Source of the DNA: Buchnera aphidicola (Aphis glycines)
GTDB lineage: Bacteria; Pseudomonadota; Gammaproteobacteria; Enterobacterales; Enterobacteriaceae
DNA: 64,000 nt
Reading direction: 5' to 3'
NCBI RefSeq assembly: GCF_001280225.1
Contig: NZ_CP009253.1
Location: 248,001 to 312,000, forward strand
The translations under genes were made by a program, and so were the position numbers. Below are positions 50,600 through 61,036 of this stretch, piece after piece; within the stretch, counting starts at the first letter, position 1; the number at the start of each line of letters is the position of its first letter. The notes under the pieces are model-generated. The model worked only from the letters and a program-made list of their open reading frames with translations, had not been told where the DNA came from and made no database searches.

Positions 50600-51783
50600 A
50601 ATTGTTTCCTATTTTTAAAAATTTTACTTACTGTAAAAATATCTTTATCTCCACGACCAGAAAGATTAACAATGAAAATTTGATTTTTATTAGGATAAAG
50701 ATTCATTATTTTTAATGCATAAGCTATCGCATGAGAAGATTCTAAAGCTGGAATAATACCTTCTTTTTGAGATAAAATAGTAAACGCTTCTAATGCTTCT
50801 TCGTCAGTAATTGAAACATATTGAGCGCGTTTAGTGCTATTTAACCAAGCATGTTCAGGGCCTACAGAAGGAAAATCTAAACCTGCAGAAATTGACCAAG
50901 ATTTTTGTATCTGCCCTTCTTTATCTTGCATTAAATAAGATTTCATGCCAAAATAAACGCCTTTTTTACCAAAACTTAATGGTGCTCCATGTTTTCCTGT
51001 ATTTACCCCCTTTCCAGCTGGTTCTACACCAATTAAATTAACTTTCTCATTTATAAAATCAGTAAATATACCAATTGCATTTGACCCCCCTCCAACACAT
51101 GCAATAATAGAATCAGGTAATTTTTTTTCTTTTTCTAAGATTTGCTGTTTAGCTTCTTCACCAATCATCTTTTGAAACTCTTTAACAATTCTTGGGTATG
51201 GATGAGGACCTGCAGCTGTTCCTATCATATAATATGAATATTTATAACTGCTAGACCAATCTCTTAATGCTTCATTACATGCATCTTTTAAAGTACCAGA
51301 ACCGTTTTTCACAGGTATAACTTTTGCACCCATTAATTTCATGCGAAATACATTTGGTTTTTGACGTTCAATGTCTTTATATCCCATGTAAATACGACAT
51401 TTTAAATTTAGTAAAGCACAAGCAATAGCAGTTGCTACACCATGTTGACCAGCACCAGTTTCAGCAATAATTTCTTTTTTATTCATCTGAATTGCTAGCA
51501 TGGCTTGACCTAGTACTTGATTAGTTTTATGCGCTCCTCCATGTAATAAATCTTCTCTTTTTAAGTAAATGCGTGTTTTTGTACCATTAGTTAAATTTTT
51601 ACACAAGGTTAATGGTGTAGGTCTTCCTGCGTAATTGTGTAAAAGATGTAAAAGTTTTTTTTGAAAAATTTTATCTGTTTTTATAGAAACAAAATTTTTT
51701 TCTAGCTCGTATAAAGCTGGCATTAATATTTGAGGAACATACATGCCTCCAAATTCTCCAAAATAAGGATTGAGTAAAGTCAT
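50596..51783 (-). CDS. trpB: Tryptophan synthase beta subunit
   Basis: TrpB joins indole and serine using pyridoxal phosphate. The 395-residue product (E. coli 397) has the PLP Lys86 in GGAHKTNQ, the phosphate cup GGGSNAIG, and LLHGGAHK and [11 protein letters not shown] segments. Nearly the same length as E. coli and well conserved, as expected for a gene that supplies the host with tryptophan. It follows trpC by 39 bp. Confidence 0.98.
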   Translation of the reverse strand: MTLLNPYFGEFGGMYVPQILMPALYELEKNFVSIKTDKIFQKKLLHLLHNYAGRPTPLTLCKNLTNGTKTRIYLKREDLLHGGAHKTNQVLGQAMLAIQMNKKEIIAETGAGQHGVATAIACALLNLKCRIYMGYKDIERQKPNVFRMKLMGAKVIPVKNGSGTLKDACNEALRDWSSSYKYSYYMIGTAAGPHPYPRIVKEFQKMIGEEAKQQILEKEKKLPDSIIACVGGGSNAIGIFTDFINEKVNLIGVEPAGKGVNTGKHGAPLSFGKKGVYFGMKSYLMQDKEGQIQKSWSISAGLDFPSVGPEHAWLNSTKRAQYVSITDEEALEAFTILSQKEGIIPALESSHAIAYALKIMNLYPNKNQIFIVNLSGRGDKDIFTVSKIFKNRKQL

Positions 51784-51822
51784 TCAGTGTTATTCCTCTT
51801 ATTATTTATGAAAAATGATTTG

Positions 51823-53178
51823 TTAGAATCTTAATTTTTGAAAAATTAATTTAATTTTTTTATGATCTTTAATACCAGGTGATATTTCTACCCCAGAATT
51901 TAAATCTAATCCATAACAATTGAATTTTGATGCAATGCTACAATTGTGAACGTTAATACCTCCTGCTAAAATTACGTTTTTTAATATGCAATTTTTTAGA
52001 ATCGTCCAATTAAATGATGTGTTGCTCCCACCAGAATAAGAATCAAATATATATTTGTTGATAGAATTCCAGTTAAGTAAAGGTAGTTGTGACTGAATAG
52101 AAAATGCTTTCCAAATTTGAATGTTTTTAGATAATTTTTTTCTTAATAAATCAACATATTGTTGATTTTCACATCCATGCAATTGGATAGCATGTAAATA
52201 TAATTCATCAGAAATTTTTAAAATAATATTAATATCTTGATTTTGAAATACCCCTACATATTTTAAATTGCTATTAAAAGTAACATTTTTTGCAATTTTT
52301 TTTGTGATTTTACGAGTTGAATTTTCCGCAAAAATTAAACCTCCATAAATTGCTCCATACTGTTCGCTTACTTGAGCATCAATAGAACGAGTTAAACCGC
52401 ATATTTTATTATTACCAAAAATTAAAGATTTAATACTTATTTCTAAATTTTTTTTTGACATTAAGCTTGAGCCAATCAAAAAACCATTAACCATTGTGCT
52501 TAGTTCTTTTATGTGAGTATTGTCAGTTATTCCTGACTCGCTAATAATAATTCTATTTTTTATTAATGGAGATAAAATTCTAGTGCGATTTAAATCAATT
52601 GATAAATCATGCAAATTACGATTATTAATTCCAATAATTAAAGCATTTAATTGAATTGCACGATTCAGTTCTTCTATGTTATTAACTTCTGTTAAAACTT
52701 CCATATTTAATTTTTTTGCAATATTATATAATATCGTATATTGCTTATTATCTAAAATAGACAACATAAGCAATATAGCATCTGCATTATAATATCTCGC
52801 TAAATAGATTTGATATGGATCAATAAAAAAGTCTTTACATAAAATTGGTTGATCAACATTATTTTTGACAATATTTATAAACTTTAAATTTCCATGAAAA
52901 TGTTTTTCATCTGTTAATACTGAAATTGCAGAAGCATATTTTTTGTATATATTCGAAATCTCAATAAGATTAAAATTTTTTTTAATAATCCCTAAAGAAG
53001 GAGATGATTTTTTACATTCTAATATAAAAAAAGGATTTTTATCTTTTAATGCATTAAAAAAATTGCGAGTTTTTATATTAATTTTTTTTTTGATATCTTT
53101 GAGGGGTTCTTTTTTTTTTCTATCTTTAATCCAATCTATTTTATATTTTATAATTTTATTTAGTATTGTTTCTTCCAT
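51823..53178 (-). CDS. trpC: Bifunctional indole-3-glycerol phosphate synthase / phosphoribosylanthranilate isomerase
   Basis: Two TIM barrels in one chain carry out consecutive steps, as in enterics. The first half (about 1-255) has FILECKKSSPS with the catalytic Lys; the second (about 256-451) has ICGLTR with the catalytic Cys and GLDLNSGVE with the catalytic Asp. Of two ATGs at 53184 and 53178, the second has AAGAAG at proper spacing, so I use it (451 residues; E. coli 453). Either way the start lies inside trpD's end, an overlap of more than 20 bp that implies coupled translation. Confidence 0.96.
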   Translation of the reverse strand: MEETILNKIIKYKIDWIKDRKKKEPLKDIKKKINIKTRNFFNALKDKNPFFILECKKSSPSLGIIKKNFNLIEISNIYKKYASAISVLTDEKHFHGNLKFINIVKNNVDQPILCKDFFIDPYQIYLARYYNADAILLMLSILDNKQYTILYNIAKKLNMEVLTEVNNIEELNRAIQLNALIIGINNRNLHDLSIDLNRTRILSPLIKNRIIISESGITDNTHIKELSTMVNGFLIGSSLMSKKNLEISIKSLIFGNNKICGLTRSIDAQVSEQYGAIYGGLIFAENSTRKITKKIAKNVTFNSNLKYVGVFQNQDINIILKISDELYLHAIQLHGCENQQYVDLLRKKLSKNIQIWKAFSIQSQLPLLNWNSINKYIFDSYSGGSNTSFNWTILKNCILKNVILAGGINVHNCSIASKFNCYGLDLNSGVEISPGIKDHKKIKLIFQKLRF

Positions 53179-54187
53179 ATTCATCTTCTTTTAACATATT
53201 TGAGATTTTAACTATATGTTTATAAATCGCACCGCTACGCATTGTTTTCAATACTACTCTGGTATTTTTCTTTAAGTCTGTACATCCGAAAATTTTTAAT
53301 AAAATTGCAACATTTACAGCAATTAATTCTTCATGTAATTTATTTCCATCGCCTTGCATCGTTTTTTTAATAATATCATAGCTTTCTTCCTGAGAATCGA
53401 CTTTATGTATTGGTTCAGAATGTTCTTCTAAACCAAAATCTTTCGCTTCTAACTGATATGAATAAATTTTTTTATTTAGTAATTCCGAAACATATGTTAT
53501 ACCATTTAATGTAATTTCATCAGCTCCATCACTATGAATGACAATTCCTCGTTGATATTTGAGTGTTTTTAAAATTTTTATCATTGGATCAATTAAATCT
53601 TTTTTATAAACTCCTATTACTGTAAAAAAAGGACGAGAAGGATTTAAAAATGGCCCTAATAAATTAAAAATAGTTTTAATTTTTAAAGTTTGTCGAATTC
53701 GAGAGGCGTATTGAAAACCGTCGTGATACTGAGGAGCAAATAAAAAGCAAATATTTAATTTATCTAATGTTTTTAAGGCATTTTGAATAGATGGATTTAA
53801 ATTAATTTTAAATTTTTTTAAAATATCAGATGAACCTGATGTGCTTGATATACTTTTATTACAATGTTTAATAATTTTAAATCCAAGATACGATGCAACA
53901 AAAGCGCTAGCAGTTGAGATATTAATGGTATTTTTACTGTCTCCTCCTGTACCAACTATGTCAGAAAAAATATAATTAGGTCGAGGAAAAGATTTCATAT
54001 TTTCTAAACAAGCGTAAATTGCTCCTAATATTTCTTCTATTGATTCATTTCGAACATGCATAGCTGTTAAAATAGATGATAATTTGATTTCATTTATTTT
54101 TCCAGAAATAATAGACTGAAATAATCTATAACTTTCTTCTTGATTTAAAGATTCTAGCTTATAAAGTTTTTTGAATATATGTTGCAT
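53156..54187 (-). CDS. trpD: Anthranilate phosphoribosyltransferase, without fused TrpG
   Basis: TrpD transfers phosphoribosyl to anthranilate. The 343-residue product contains only the transferase, with GTGGDSKNTINISTASAFVAS (PRPP and metal site), KHCNKSISSTSGSSD and HSDGADEITL. In E. coli the protein is about 531 residues because a TrpG glutaminase is fused in front; here that part is absent. First gene of the leftward operon. I see no leader peptide with Trp codons or attenuator in the 208 bp before it. TrpE and TrpG must be encoded elsewhere. Confidence 0.97.
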   Translation of the reverse strand: MQHIFKKLYKLESLNQEESYRLFQSIISGKINEIKLSSILTAMHVRNESIEEILGAIYACLENMKSFPRPNYIFSDIVGTGGDSKNTINISTASAFVASYLGFKIIKHCNKSISSTSGSSDILKKFKINLNPSIQNALKTLDKLNICFLFAPQYHDGFQYASRIRQTLKIKTIFNLLGPFLNPSRPFFTVIGVYKKDLIDPMIKILKTLKYQRGIVIHSDGADEITLNGITYVSELLNKKIYSYQLEAKDFGLEEHSEPIHKVDSQEESYDIIKKTMQGDGNKLHEELIAVNVAILLKIFGCTDLKKNTRVVLKTMRSGAIYKHIVKISNMLKEDEYGRNNTK

Positions 54188-54395
54188 TGATGACCTTTTA
54201 AAACGTAAATTTAAAAATTAATATTTTTATTGTTTTATAATTTTTTACAATAATCGATTGAGTAAAATAATTCAATTTAAATTTAAGAAACTTTATTTAT
54301 AATGCTATTTGTATCTAAAAAAATTTTTATTCACATATTATATAAGTATTAATATAATACGTTATATATAATAATTTTATTGTTGGAAATTTAAA

Positions 54396-55328
54396 ATGAA
54401 CAAAATAATAATAATATTATTATTTTCCTTAGTTTCTATAACTTGGGGGACTACTTGGATAGCAATGAAATTTGCTGTAGAAACAATCCCGCCATTATTT
54501 GCAACAGGAATGCGCTTTTTAATTGCTTCTCCTTTGCTTATTGTTCTTTCTTACATTACTAAAACACCTCTTTTATTTCCATATGGTCAAAGAAACTTTC
54601 AAATTATTATTTCTTTTTTTTATTTTTCAATACCTTTTACATTGATGTTATATGGCGGAAAATATGTTAATTCTTCTATTTCTTCAGTAATTTTTTCTAA
54701 TATGCCAGTTGTTATTCTTATGCTTTCTTCTTTTTTTTTTAAAAAAAAAATCGATTTAATTAAAAAAATTGGAATACTTATTTCTTTAATTACATTATCT
54801 GTTATTTTATTTTTTAATTTAGAATCAGAACAATTTTTGCAATGGAAGGGAATTTTGGCTTTAATTTTAGCATTATTTAGTCATGCTTTAATTTACATAG
54901 AATGTAAAAGAAAATGCACTAATATCTCAGTTATTACATTTAATGCACTACCATCTTTAATATCCGGAGTATTTTTATCTTGTATTTCTTGGTTTTTAGA
55001 GCAACCTAATATTTATTTATTTTCTAACAAGTCAATTTTAGCTGTATTTTATCTTGGAAACTTTTCTGGTGTATTTGGCATATTGTCTTATTTTTATTTG
55101 CAAAAAAAAGTTAGTTCATTTTATGCTTCAACTATTTTTTTAATTTTTCCTATAATTTCCTATATTTTAGAAGTTTATTTTTATAAAAAAATATTTTTTT
55201 TCTATGAATTGTGGTGTATTTTACCTCTATTTACAGGAATACTATTAACTTTGATTCCAATGAATGTTTGCAAAAATATCAAAAGGCGTTTTGTTAATGA
55301 CAGAAAAAATACAAAAAATACTTGCTAA
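54396..55328 (+). CDS. EamA/DMT-superfamily transporter
   Basis: A 310-residue protein with ten predicted membrane segments arranged as two EamA repeats. The start [22 protein letters not shown] and RFLIASPLL are the typical first-repeat pattern (WGxxxxxxK and RF), as in YedA and other drug/metabolite transporters. Substrate unknown. It sits immediately beyond trpD, divergent from it, and its last 32 bases overlap rluB, so expression is probably linked to rluB. In a cell with few transporters it is a candidate exporter for a metabolite; that is inference. Confidence 0.88.
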   Translation: MNKIIIILLFSLVSITWGTTWIAMKFAVETIPPLFATGMRFLIASPLLIVLSYITKTPLLFPYGQRNFQIIISFFYFSIPFTLMLYGGKYVNSSISSVIFSNMPVVILMLSSFFFKKKIDLIKKIGILISLITLSVILFFNLESEQFLQWKGILALILALFSHALIYIECKRKCTNISVITFNALPSLISGVFLSCISWFLEQPNIYLFSNKSILAVFYLGNFSGVFGILSYFYLQKKVSSFYASTIFLIFPIISYILEVYFYKKIFFFYELWCILPLFTGILLTLIPMNVCKNIKRRFVNDRKNTKNTC

Positions 55329-56031
55329 TTTAGGATATGGTTCACGTCGTGATATAGAAAAACTGATTAAAAAAGGAAATATACTTTTAGATGGAAAAAA
55401 AGCAATTCTTGGGCAACGTTTAGATAAAAAAAATCCTGGAGAAATTTTTATTGGAAGTGAAAAAATAATTTTTAAAAAACATAAAAAATTAGAAATTATT
55501 ATTTACAACAAGCCTACAGGTGAAATTTGTACTAGAAATGACCCAAAAAAACGATCGACTGTATTTAATAAATTACCTTTTTTAACCTTAAGCAGGTGGA
55601 TTAGTGTTGGGCGTTTGGATATTAATACACAAGGATTATTATTATTTACAAACAATGGAGAATTAGCAAATCAACTCATGCATCCGAGAAATAAAATTGA
55701 ACGTGAATATTACATACGTGTTTTTGGTGAAATCAATATAAATACAATAAATATTTTAAAAACAGGAGTGAAAATCAAAAATAGTTATTATTCATTTAAA
55801 AATATTCAATTAATTTCAAATAATAAAAATAAAAATAAATGGTTTAGAGGCATTTTATGTGAAGGAAAAAATCGTGAAATTAGATTGATTTTTCATTCAA
55901 TTCAATGTCAAGTAAATAAATTAATTAGAATAAGGTATGGTAATATTATTTTACCAAAAAACCTAAAAGAAGGAACATGGAAAAAGTTAAATAATAAATT
56001 ATTAAATAAATTATGTAATTTAATTAAATAA
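55297..56031 (+). CDS. rluB: 23S rRNA pseudouridine synthase B
   Basis: RluB makes pseudouridine 2605 in 23S rRNA. The frame opens at 55264 but the ATG at 55297 gives [21 protein letters not shown], the family N-terminus, with AAGG before it. The product is 244 residues (E. coli 291; the basic C-terminal tail is absent). It has the S4-like domain, then the catalytic Asp in [14 protein letters not shown] and the CEGKNREIR motif. It starts inside the preceding transporter gene and is followed by the 1.7-kb gene-free tract. Confidence 0.95.
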   Translation: MTEKIQKILANLGYGSRRDIEKLIKKGNILLDGKKAILGQRLDKKNPGEIFIGSEKIIFKKHKKLEIIIYNKPTGEICTRNDPKKRSTVFNKLPFLTLSRWISVGRLDINTQGLLLFTNNGELANQLMHPRNKIEREYYIRVFGEININTINILKTGVKIKNSYYSFKNIQLISNNKNKNKWFRGILCEGKNREIRLIFHSIQCQVNKLIRIRYGNIILPKNLKEGTWKKLNNKLLNKLCNLIK

Positions 56032-57721
56032 TAAATTTAAATTAGTTAATATTTTTACATAAAATTTTTACAAGTTATTATCAAATAATGATAAATTTTA
56101 ATTTTTTGAATGGAAATTAATTGACATAAAAATTACAATGTTAATTATCATATTTTATCTAATAAAAAATAAATTATTAATTCATTGAAAATTTTACAAT
56201 ATAATTAATTATATGGCTTATCACAGATTATAATTTACAAGAAGAGGTAATGATATTTTCTTAGTATGTAAAAAAAATAATTGATAAAAATTTTATTAAT
56301 TCATTTGGATAACATGTAATACAACAAATAAATATTAACTGAAAAAATTTTTTACAATGTTGATGCAATTAATATATAACTAGTTTATAGATAATACAAT
56401 TAACTATTTATCAAATAAAATGTAGAATGCATATTTTTTTATCAGCAAGTTATACATAATAAAAATAAAATACTTGTTTTAAATTATGATTAGAACAGTA
56501 ACATAATTGTTAAAAAATTAAAAACTTAATTTTTTATTTTTCAATAAAAAAACAAAGTTTTATATAAAAAAAATATATAAATACACAAAAATTTATTTGT
56601 ATTTTTTCCATATTTATACAATCAAAAAAGCGAGAAATTATATCAACAATTATTATGACAGTCACTTTCTTATAAATAGATCAAATATACATTTAAATGA
56701 ATACATTCCGAAATCAAATCGAAAAATTTATCTTAAAAATATAAAAAACAATAACTATTTATTAGATTAAATCAATTCTAATACGATTAAATTAGATTAA
56801 ATAATTTAAAATCAACTTATAGTTTGTTCAATTAAAATAAAAGAAATATAAATCTATTATTACTAAACTAGTATTGGTGTGTTTCAATTAAAAGTTTTAA
56901 AGATGTCATAATTTTAAAATAAAATTTAAAAAATCAGTGTAATTTAAAATTAATTTAAAAATTTTACGTAAATAAACATCGATTCTTTAAAACACATATT
57001 TATCAAAGATTTACGTAAATATTCAAAGAATTTAATAAAGCATTATGAATTTACAAACTATAAATATATTAGAAGATTTGATAACTGTATAGATATAATG
57101 ATAAAAAAATACAGAGTATTTATAAAATTTAAAAATAAAAAATGACGAAAAAATACTATAAAAATTTTATTTTTAAGTTGTTCGAGCATAATTAAAAATA
57201 TAAAGAGTATTGTACAAATACTATTAATTAAATTAAAATAATTTAAATTAAATAAAAATATATTGATAAAAACTTGTAAATATTACATTACGATTAATAA
57301 AAATTTATATTTATTATGATAGTTTTAAAACATTTTATTTGTAATTCTTCAAAAATAATATTTAATGGTATTATTTATTGATCTGAAAAATTGTTTATAA
57401 AACACATAAAAATAATATATAGTTAAAAAAAATTACAAGTGTTTTATTTTTTTTAGTAAAATATATAAAATATAATAAATTTTTTAAGAGAAGGAGTATA
57501 TAATTTTTTTCTGATATTTATATTTTCTGAATTTAAAAAAACTAAATCTCATAAAACAATTAACTCAATTAAAATAAATAAAAAAGTGAATAAATCTATA
57601 ATTTTTTTTAATAAATAAAATTAAATAGTGGTTTATTATTTTTAAAAAAGTAAATCTTTAGATTATTTATATTTTGCATTCAAAGTTAATGATTCATTTT
57701 AATAAATCATAATTCAAAAAA
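56032..57721. other. 1.7-kb gene-free, extremely AT-rich tract (decayed locus)
   Basis: Between rluB and suhB no open frame on either strand looks like a protein, and stop codons are dense in all frames. Small items noted: an orphan TTGACA at 56121-56126, a 12-base direct repeat ATTAGATTAAAT at 56761 and 56791, and two copies of the palindrome TTTACGTAAA at 56963-56972 and 57010-57019. In E. coli, btuR, sohB and topA lie on this strand after rluB, and as far as I remember other Buchnera keep sohB and topA here. The tract is best read as the eroded remains of those genes, though I could not align any motif. Confidence 0.6.
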
Positions 57722-58513
57722 TTATATTTGTAATATGTAATATTTGCGTATTTTTTCAGCGATTAGTTTAATAAACTTAGGACTACTAGTGATATTTAAC
57801 ACACAATCAACATTTTTTTCTTGAAGATTACTGGTTAAACATCCAGATTCTCTTGCTTGTAACTGTCCTGCAATAAAATTAGTAGAATTTAATAAATTGT
57901 AATTAACAATTAAACAATCTACTTTCCCAGAGGATACATATGCTAAATCCAGTAAAACAGAACCAGTACATCTAAACGAAATACCAGATAAAACAAGTGT
58001 TTTATATATTTCTAGATATAATTTAGAATATATTTTTTGAGAGTTTAAATGTATTGATATTATTACATCACTTAAAGTATTTATGTTAGTACAGCGAGTT
58101 CGATACCCATTTAATTGTGATCCTTGCCCTCTAACAGAAGTAAATAAATCGTTTTTTATAGGATCATATATTACTGATATTTCTGTGTTTTTTTTTATTA
58201 TCACCGCTATTGATATACAAAAATGTGGAAAATTTTTGATGAAATTTTTTTTACCATCTAATTCATTGATAATCCATAAAATTTTTTTATCATTTAATAT
58301 ATAATTGATGTTTTTTTTGATAATAATATGACTTGGATAATATTTATAAATAATCTCACTAATAACTTGATAGGTTTTATGCATAACTTGCTTAATAAAA
58401 TATTGTTTTTTTTCATGATCATCTTTAATAAATTTTTGAGCATCATAATTTTGTATAATAATATTCCCTCCTTTCCGAATTGCACGAATTGCTATATTTA
58501 ACATGGGATGCAT
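57722..58513 (-). CDS. suhB: SuhB, IMPase-fold protein with lost catalytic residues
   Basis: E. coli SuhB is an inositol-monophosphatase-fold protein that also works in the Nus antitermination complex on rRNA operons. The 263-residue product (E. coli 267) begins MHPMLNIAIRAIRKGGN like E. coli and keeps FPHFCISIAV and FTSVRGQGSQLNGYR. The metal ligands are mostly gone: Glu67 is Lys, the DPLDG motif is NELDG (first Asp to Asn), Asp44 of TNVD is Met, and PWDF is STNF (Asp to Asn); only Asp86 remains. It should not be a phosphatase. Retention suggests the RNA role. Upstream site AGGAGA is good. Confidence 0.93.
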   Translation of the reverse strand: MHPMLNIAIRAIRKGGNIIIQNYDAQKFIKDDHEKKQYFIKQVMHKTYQVISEIIYKYYPSHIIIKKNINYILNDKKILWIINELDGKKNFIKNFPHFCISIAVIIKKNTEISVIYDPIKNDLFTSVRGQGSQLNGYRTRCTNINTLSDVIISIHLNSQKIYSKLYLEIYKTLVLSGISFRCTGSVLLDLAYVSSGKVDCLIVNYNLLNSTNFIAGQLQARESGCLTSNLQEKNVDCVLNITSSPKFIKLIAEKIRKYYILQI

Positions 58514-58706
58514 TAAATTCTCCTAATTAAAAAAAATTATTTATTTTATTTTGAGTAATAATATCATAATTTATATATATATTTAATATTTTAATTTTTT
58601 AAATCAATTCATCACTGTAAAAATTAAACATTTAATGAAACTTTTTAATTTAATTTTTATACTTATTTGATAGGTAAAATTGTTATCTTTAATTCAGGTG
58701 TTATAG

Positions 58707-59789
58707 ATGGATAAAACAATCAATTTAAATGTTTTAAATACCCAAGTAAATTTACTCGATTTAGATTTTAAAAATATTCAATTATTTCTCGCGTCTATTG
58801 GAGCAAAAATTTTTACTGCTGAACAAATTATACAATGGATTTACAGTCATAATTGTTATGATTTTAATAAAATGTCAAATATTAGCAAAAAAATTAAAAA
58901 AAAGTTACATCAAACATCTTGTATAAAAACATCAAATTTTTCAGAAGAACAAATATCTTCTGATGGAACGATAAAATGGGTTACATCTTTAAATAATCAA
59001 AAAATAGAAACAGTTTATATACCAGAAAAAAAACGTTCCACTCTTTGTATTTCATCGCAAATTGGTTGTTCTTTAAAATGTGATTTTTGTGCTACAGGAA
59101 AGCAAGGATTTAACAGAAATTTAAAAGTATCTGAAATTATTTCTCAAATTTTACAAGCTAAAAAAAAATTAAAAAATACGAAAATAACTAATATAGTATT
59201 CATGGGCATGGGTGAACCATTATTAAATTTAAATAATGTTATTACAGCATTAAAAATTATTTTAAACATAAATGGTTTTGGATTATCTAAACGTCGTATT
59301 ACTTTATCTACTGCAGGTATCGCCCCAGCAATAGATAAATTAAATAAAATAATTGATATTAATTTGGCAATCTCTTTGCATGCTCCTAATAATAATATTA
59401 GAAATCTTATTATGCCAATTAACAAAATATATAATATCGAATCTATTTTAAGCGCAGTGTCTAGATATTTAAAAAATTCAAATGCTAATCGGAATGGAGT
59501 AACTATAGAATATGTGATGTTAAAAAATATTAATGACTCTATTAAAAATGCGCAAGAACTAGCTTATATTTTAAAAAAAATACCTAGTAAAATCAATCTC
59601 ATTCCTTGGAATTCTTTTAAAAATTCAAATTTTATATCTAGTACTAACAGTAATATTAATACTTTTGCAAATATTTTAAGAAAAAAAGGATTCAATACAA
59701 CAATTCGTAAAAATAGAGGACAAGATATTAATGCCGCTTGTGGTCAATTAACAGGAAATATAATTAATTATCGTAAAAATCATTTATAA
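58707..59789 (+). CDS. rlmN: Dual-specificity 23S rRNA/tRNA adenine-C2 methyltransferase (radical SAM)
   Basis: RlmN methylates C2 of A2503 in 23S rRNA and A37 in some tRNAs. The 360-residue product (E. coli 384) has the radical SAM motif CSLKCDFC (CX3CX2C) in CISSQIGCSLKCDFCATGKQ, the GMGEPLLN segment and the methyl-carrier Cys in NAACGQL near the C-terminus. First of three rightward genes rlmN-ispG-hisS in E. coli order (ndk and others removed). Confidence 0.97.
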   Translation: MDKTINLNVLNTQVNLLDLDFKNIQLFLASIGAKIFTAEQIIQWIYSHNCYDFNKMSNISKKIKKKLHQTSCIKTSNFSEEQISSDGTIKWVTSLNNQKIETVYIPEKKRSTLCISSQIGCSLKCDFCATGKQGFNRNLKVSEIISQILQAKKKLKNTKITNIVFMGMGEPLLNLNNVITALKIILNINGFGLSKRRITLSTAGIAPAIDKLNKIIDINLAISLHAPNNNIRNLIMPINKIYNIESILSAVSRYLKNSNANRNGVTIEYVMLKNINDSIKNAQELAYILKKIPSKINLIPWNSFKNSNFISSTNSNINTFANILRKKGFNTTIRKNRGQDINAACGQLTGNIINYRKNHL

Positions 59790-59893
59790 ATTTCTAACAA
59801 TATTATATATTAGTTTAATTTATTAAAAAATTAAAATAATTAAAAATTTAAAATTAGATATTTATTCTAATCTAAAAAAAATATTAAAATATA

Positions 59894-60994
59894 ATGAATA
59901 AATATAAACATATTAATAGAAGAAAATCTAATCGTATTTATGTAGGAAATGTGCCTATTGGAAATAATGCACCTATTTCTGTACAATCTATGACAAATAC
60001 AAAAACAACAGATATTCAAGATACAATCAATCAAATTAATCAATTAATAAAAGTAGGAGTTGATATTATAAGAATTTCTATTCCAACAGAGGATGCAGCA
60101 GAAGCATTTAAAATAATTAAAAAAAAAACAAATGTTCCATTAATCGCAGATATACATTTTGATTATAGGTTAGCTATAAAATCTATACAATATGGTGCAG
60201 ATTGTTTAAGAATTAATCCTGGAAATATTGGAAAAAAAAGAAAAATTAATGAAATAGTAAGTTGCGCAAAAAATAATAATATTCCAATTAGAATAGGAAT
60301 TAATTCCGGCTCACTAGAACATGATATACTAAAAAAATATAAATCTCCTATACCAGAAGCTTTGGTGGAATCTGCTATAAGACATGTAGAATATTTAGAT
60401 AGTTTAAATTTTAATCAATTCAAAGTTAGTGTAAAAGCATCTAATGTTTTTTCTGCTGTTCAAGCAAATAAAATATTAGCAAAAAAAATTACACAACCAA
60501 TACATATCGGGATCACAGAATCTGGAAGTATACGTAATGGAACAGTAAAGTCATCTATTGGAATTGCTGCTTTACTATCCGATGGAATCGGAGATACTTT
60601 AAGAGTTTCTTTAGCTGCTCACCCTATTGAAGAAGTCAAAGTAGGTTATGATATTTTAAAAGTTTTAGGAATTAGGTTTAGAGGAATTAATTTCATCGCC
60701 TGCCCTACTTGTTCAAGACAAGAGTTCGATGTTATTAAAGTAGTAAAAGAGTTAGAAAAAAAACTAGAAGATATTGATACGTCTATGGATGTTTCTATTA
60801 TCGGATGTGTGGTTAATGGATTAGGTGAAGCTAAAATGGCGCACTTAGGAGTAACTGGGGGATATAAAAAAAGTGCTTTATATCAAGACGGTATACGTCA
60901 AAAAAACATGCTAAATAATAAAGATATAGTTCGAGAACTAGAAATTTATATTCGTAATAAATCAAGTGAATTAAAAAATAAAAATGAAAACTAA
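59894..60994 (+). CDS. ispG: 4-hydroxy-3-methylbut-2-enyl diphosphate synthase
   Basis: IspG (GcpE) carries out the sixth step of the MEP pathway with a [4Fe-4S] cluster. The 366-residue product (E. coli 372) has [14 protein letters not shown] at the start, a TIM barrel, and the cluster ligands in [13 protein letters not shown] (CPxC) and [12 protein letters not shown] (Cys and the Glu ligand). It complements dxr in the same window. It lies between rlmN and hisS, as in E. coli. Confidence 0.98.
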   Translation: MNKYKHINRRKSNRIYVGNVPIGNNAPISVQSMTNTKTTDIQDTINQINQLIKVGVDIIRISIPTEDAAEAFKIIKKKTNVPLIADIHFDYRLAIKSIQYGADCLRINPGNIGKKRKINEIVSCAKNNNIPIRIGINSGSLEHDILKKYKSPIPEALVESAIRHVEYLDSLNFNQFKVSVKASNVFSAVQANKILAKKITQPIHIGITESGSIRNGTVKSSIGIAALLSDGIGDTLRVSLAAHPIEEVKVGYDILKVLGIRFRGINFIACPTCSRQEFDVIKVVKELEKKLEDIDTSMDVSIIGCVVNGLGEAKMAHLGVTGGYKKSALYQDGIRQKNMLNNKDIVRELEIYIRNKSSELKNKNEN

Positions 60995-61036
60995 TTATTA
61001 GAAATTTATAAATATATTTATAAATAAGAGATCATA

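Noticed and set aside
54188-54395. Attenuator or Trp-operator between trpD and the EamA transporter
   Set aside because: No leader peptide with consecutive Trp codons and no terminator/antiterminator pair is apparent.
56121-56151. TTGACA in the gene-free tract as a promoter of an unknown transcript
   Set aside because: No good -10 box at 16-18 bases (the best is TATCAT at 19) and no structured RNA or reading frame follows; kept only as a note in the gap entry.
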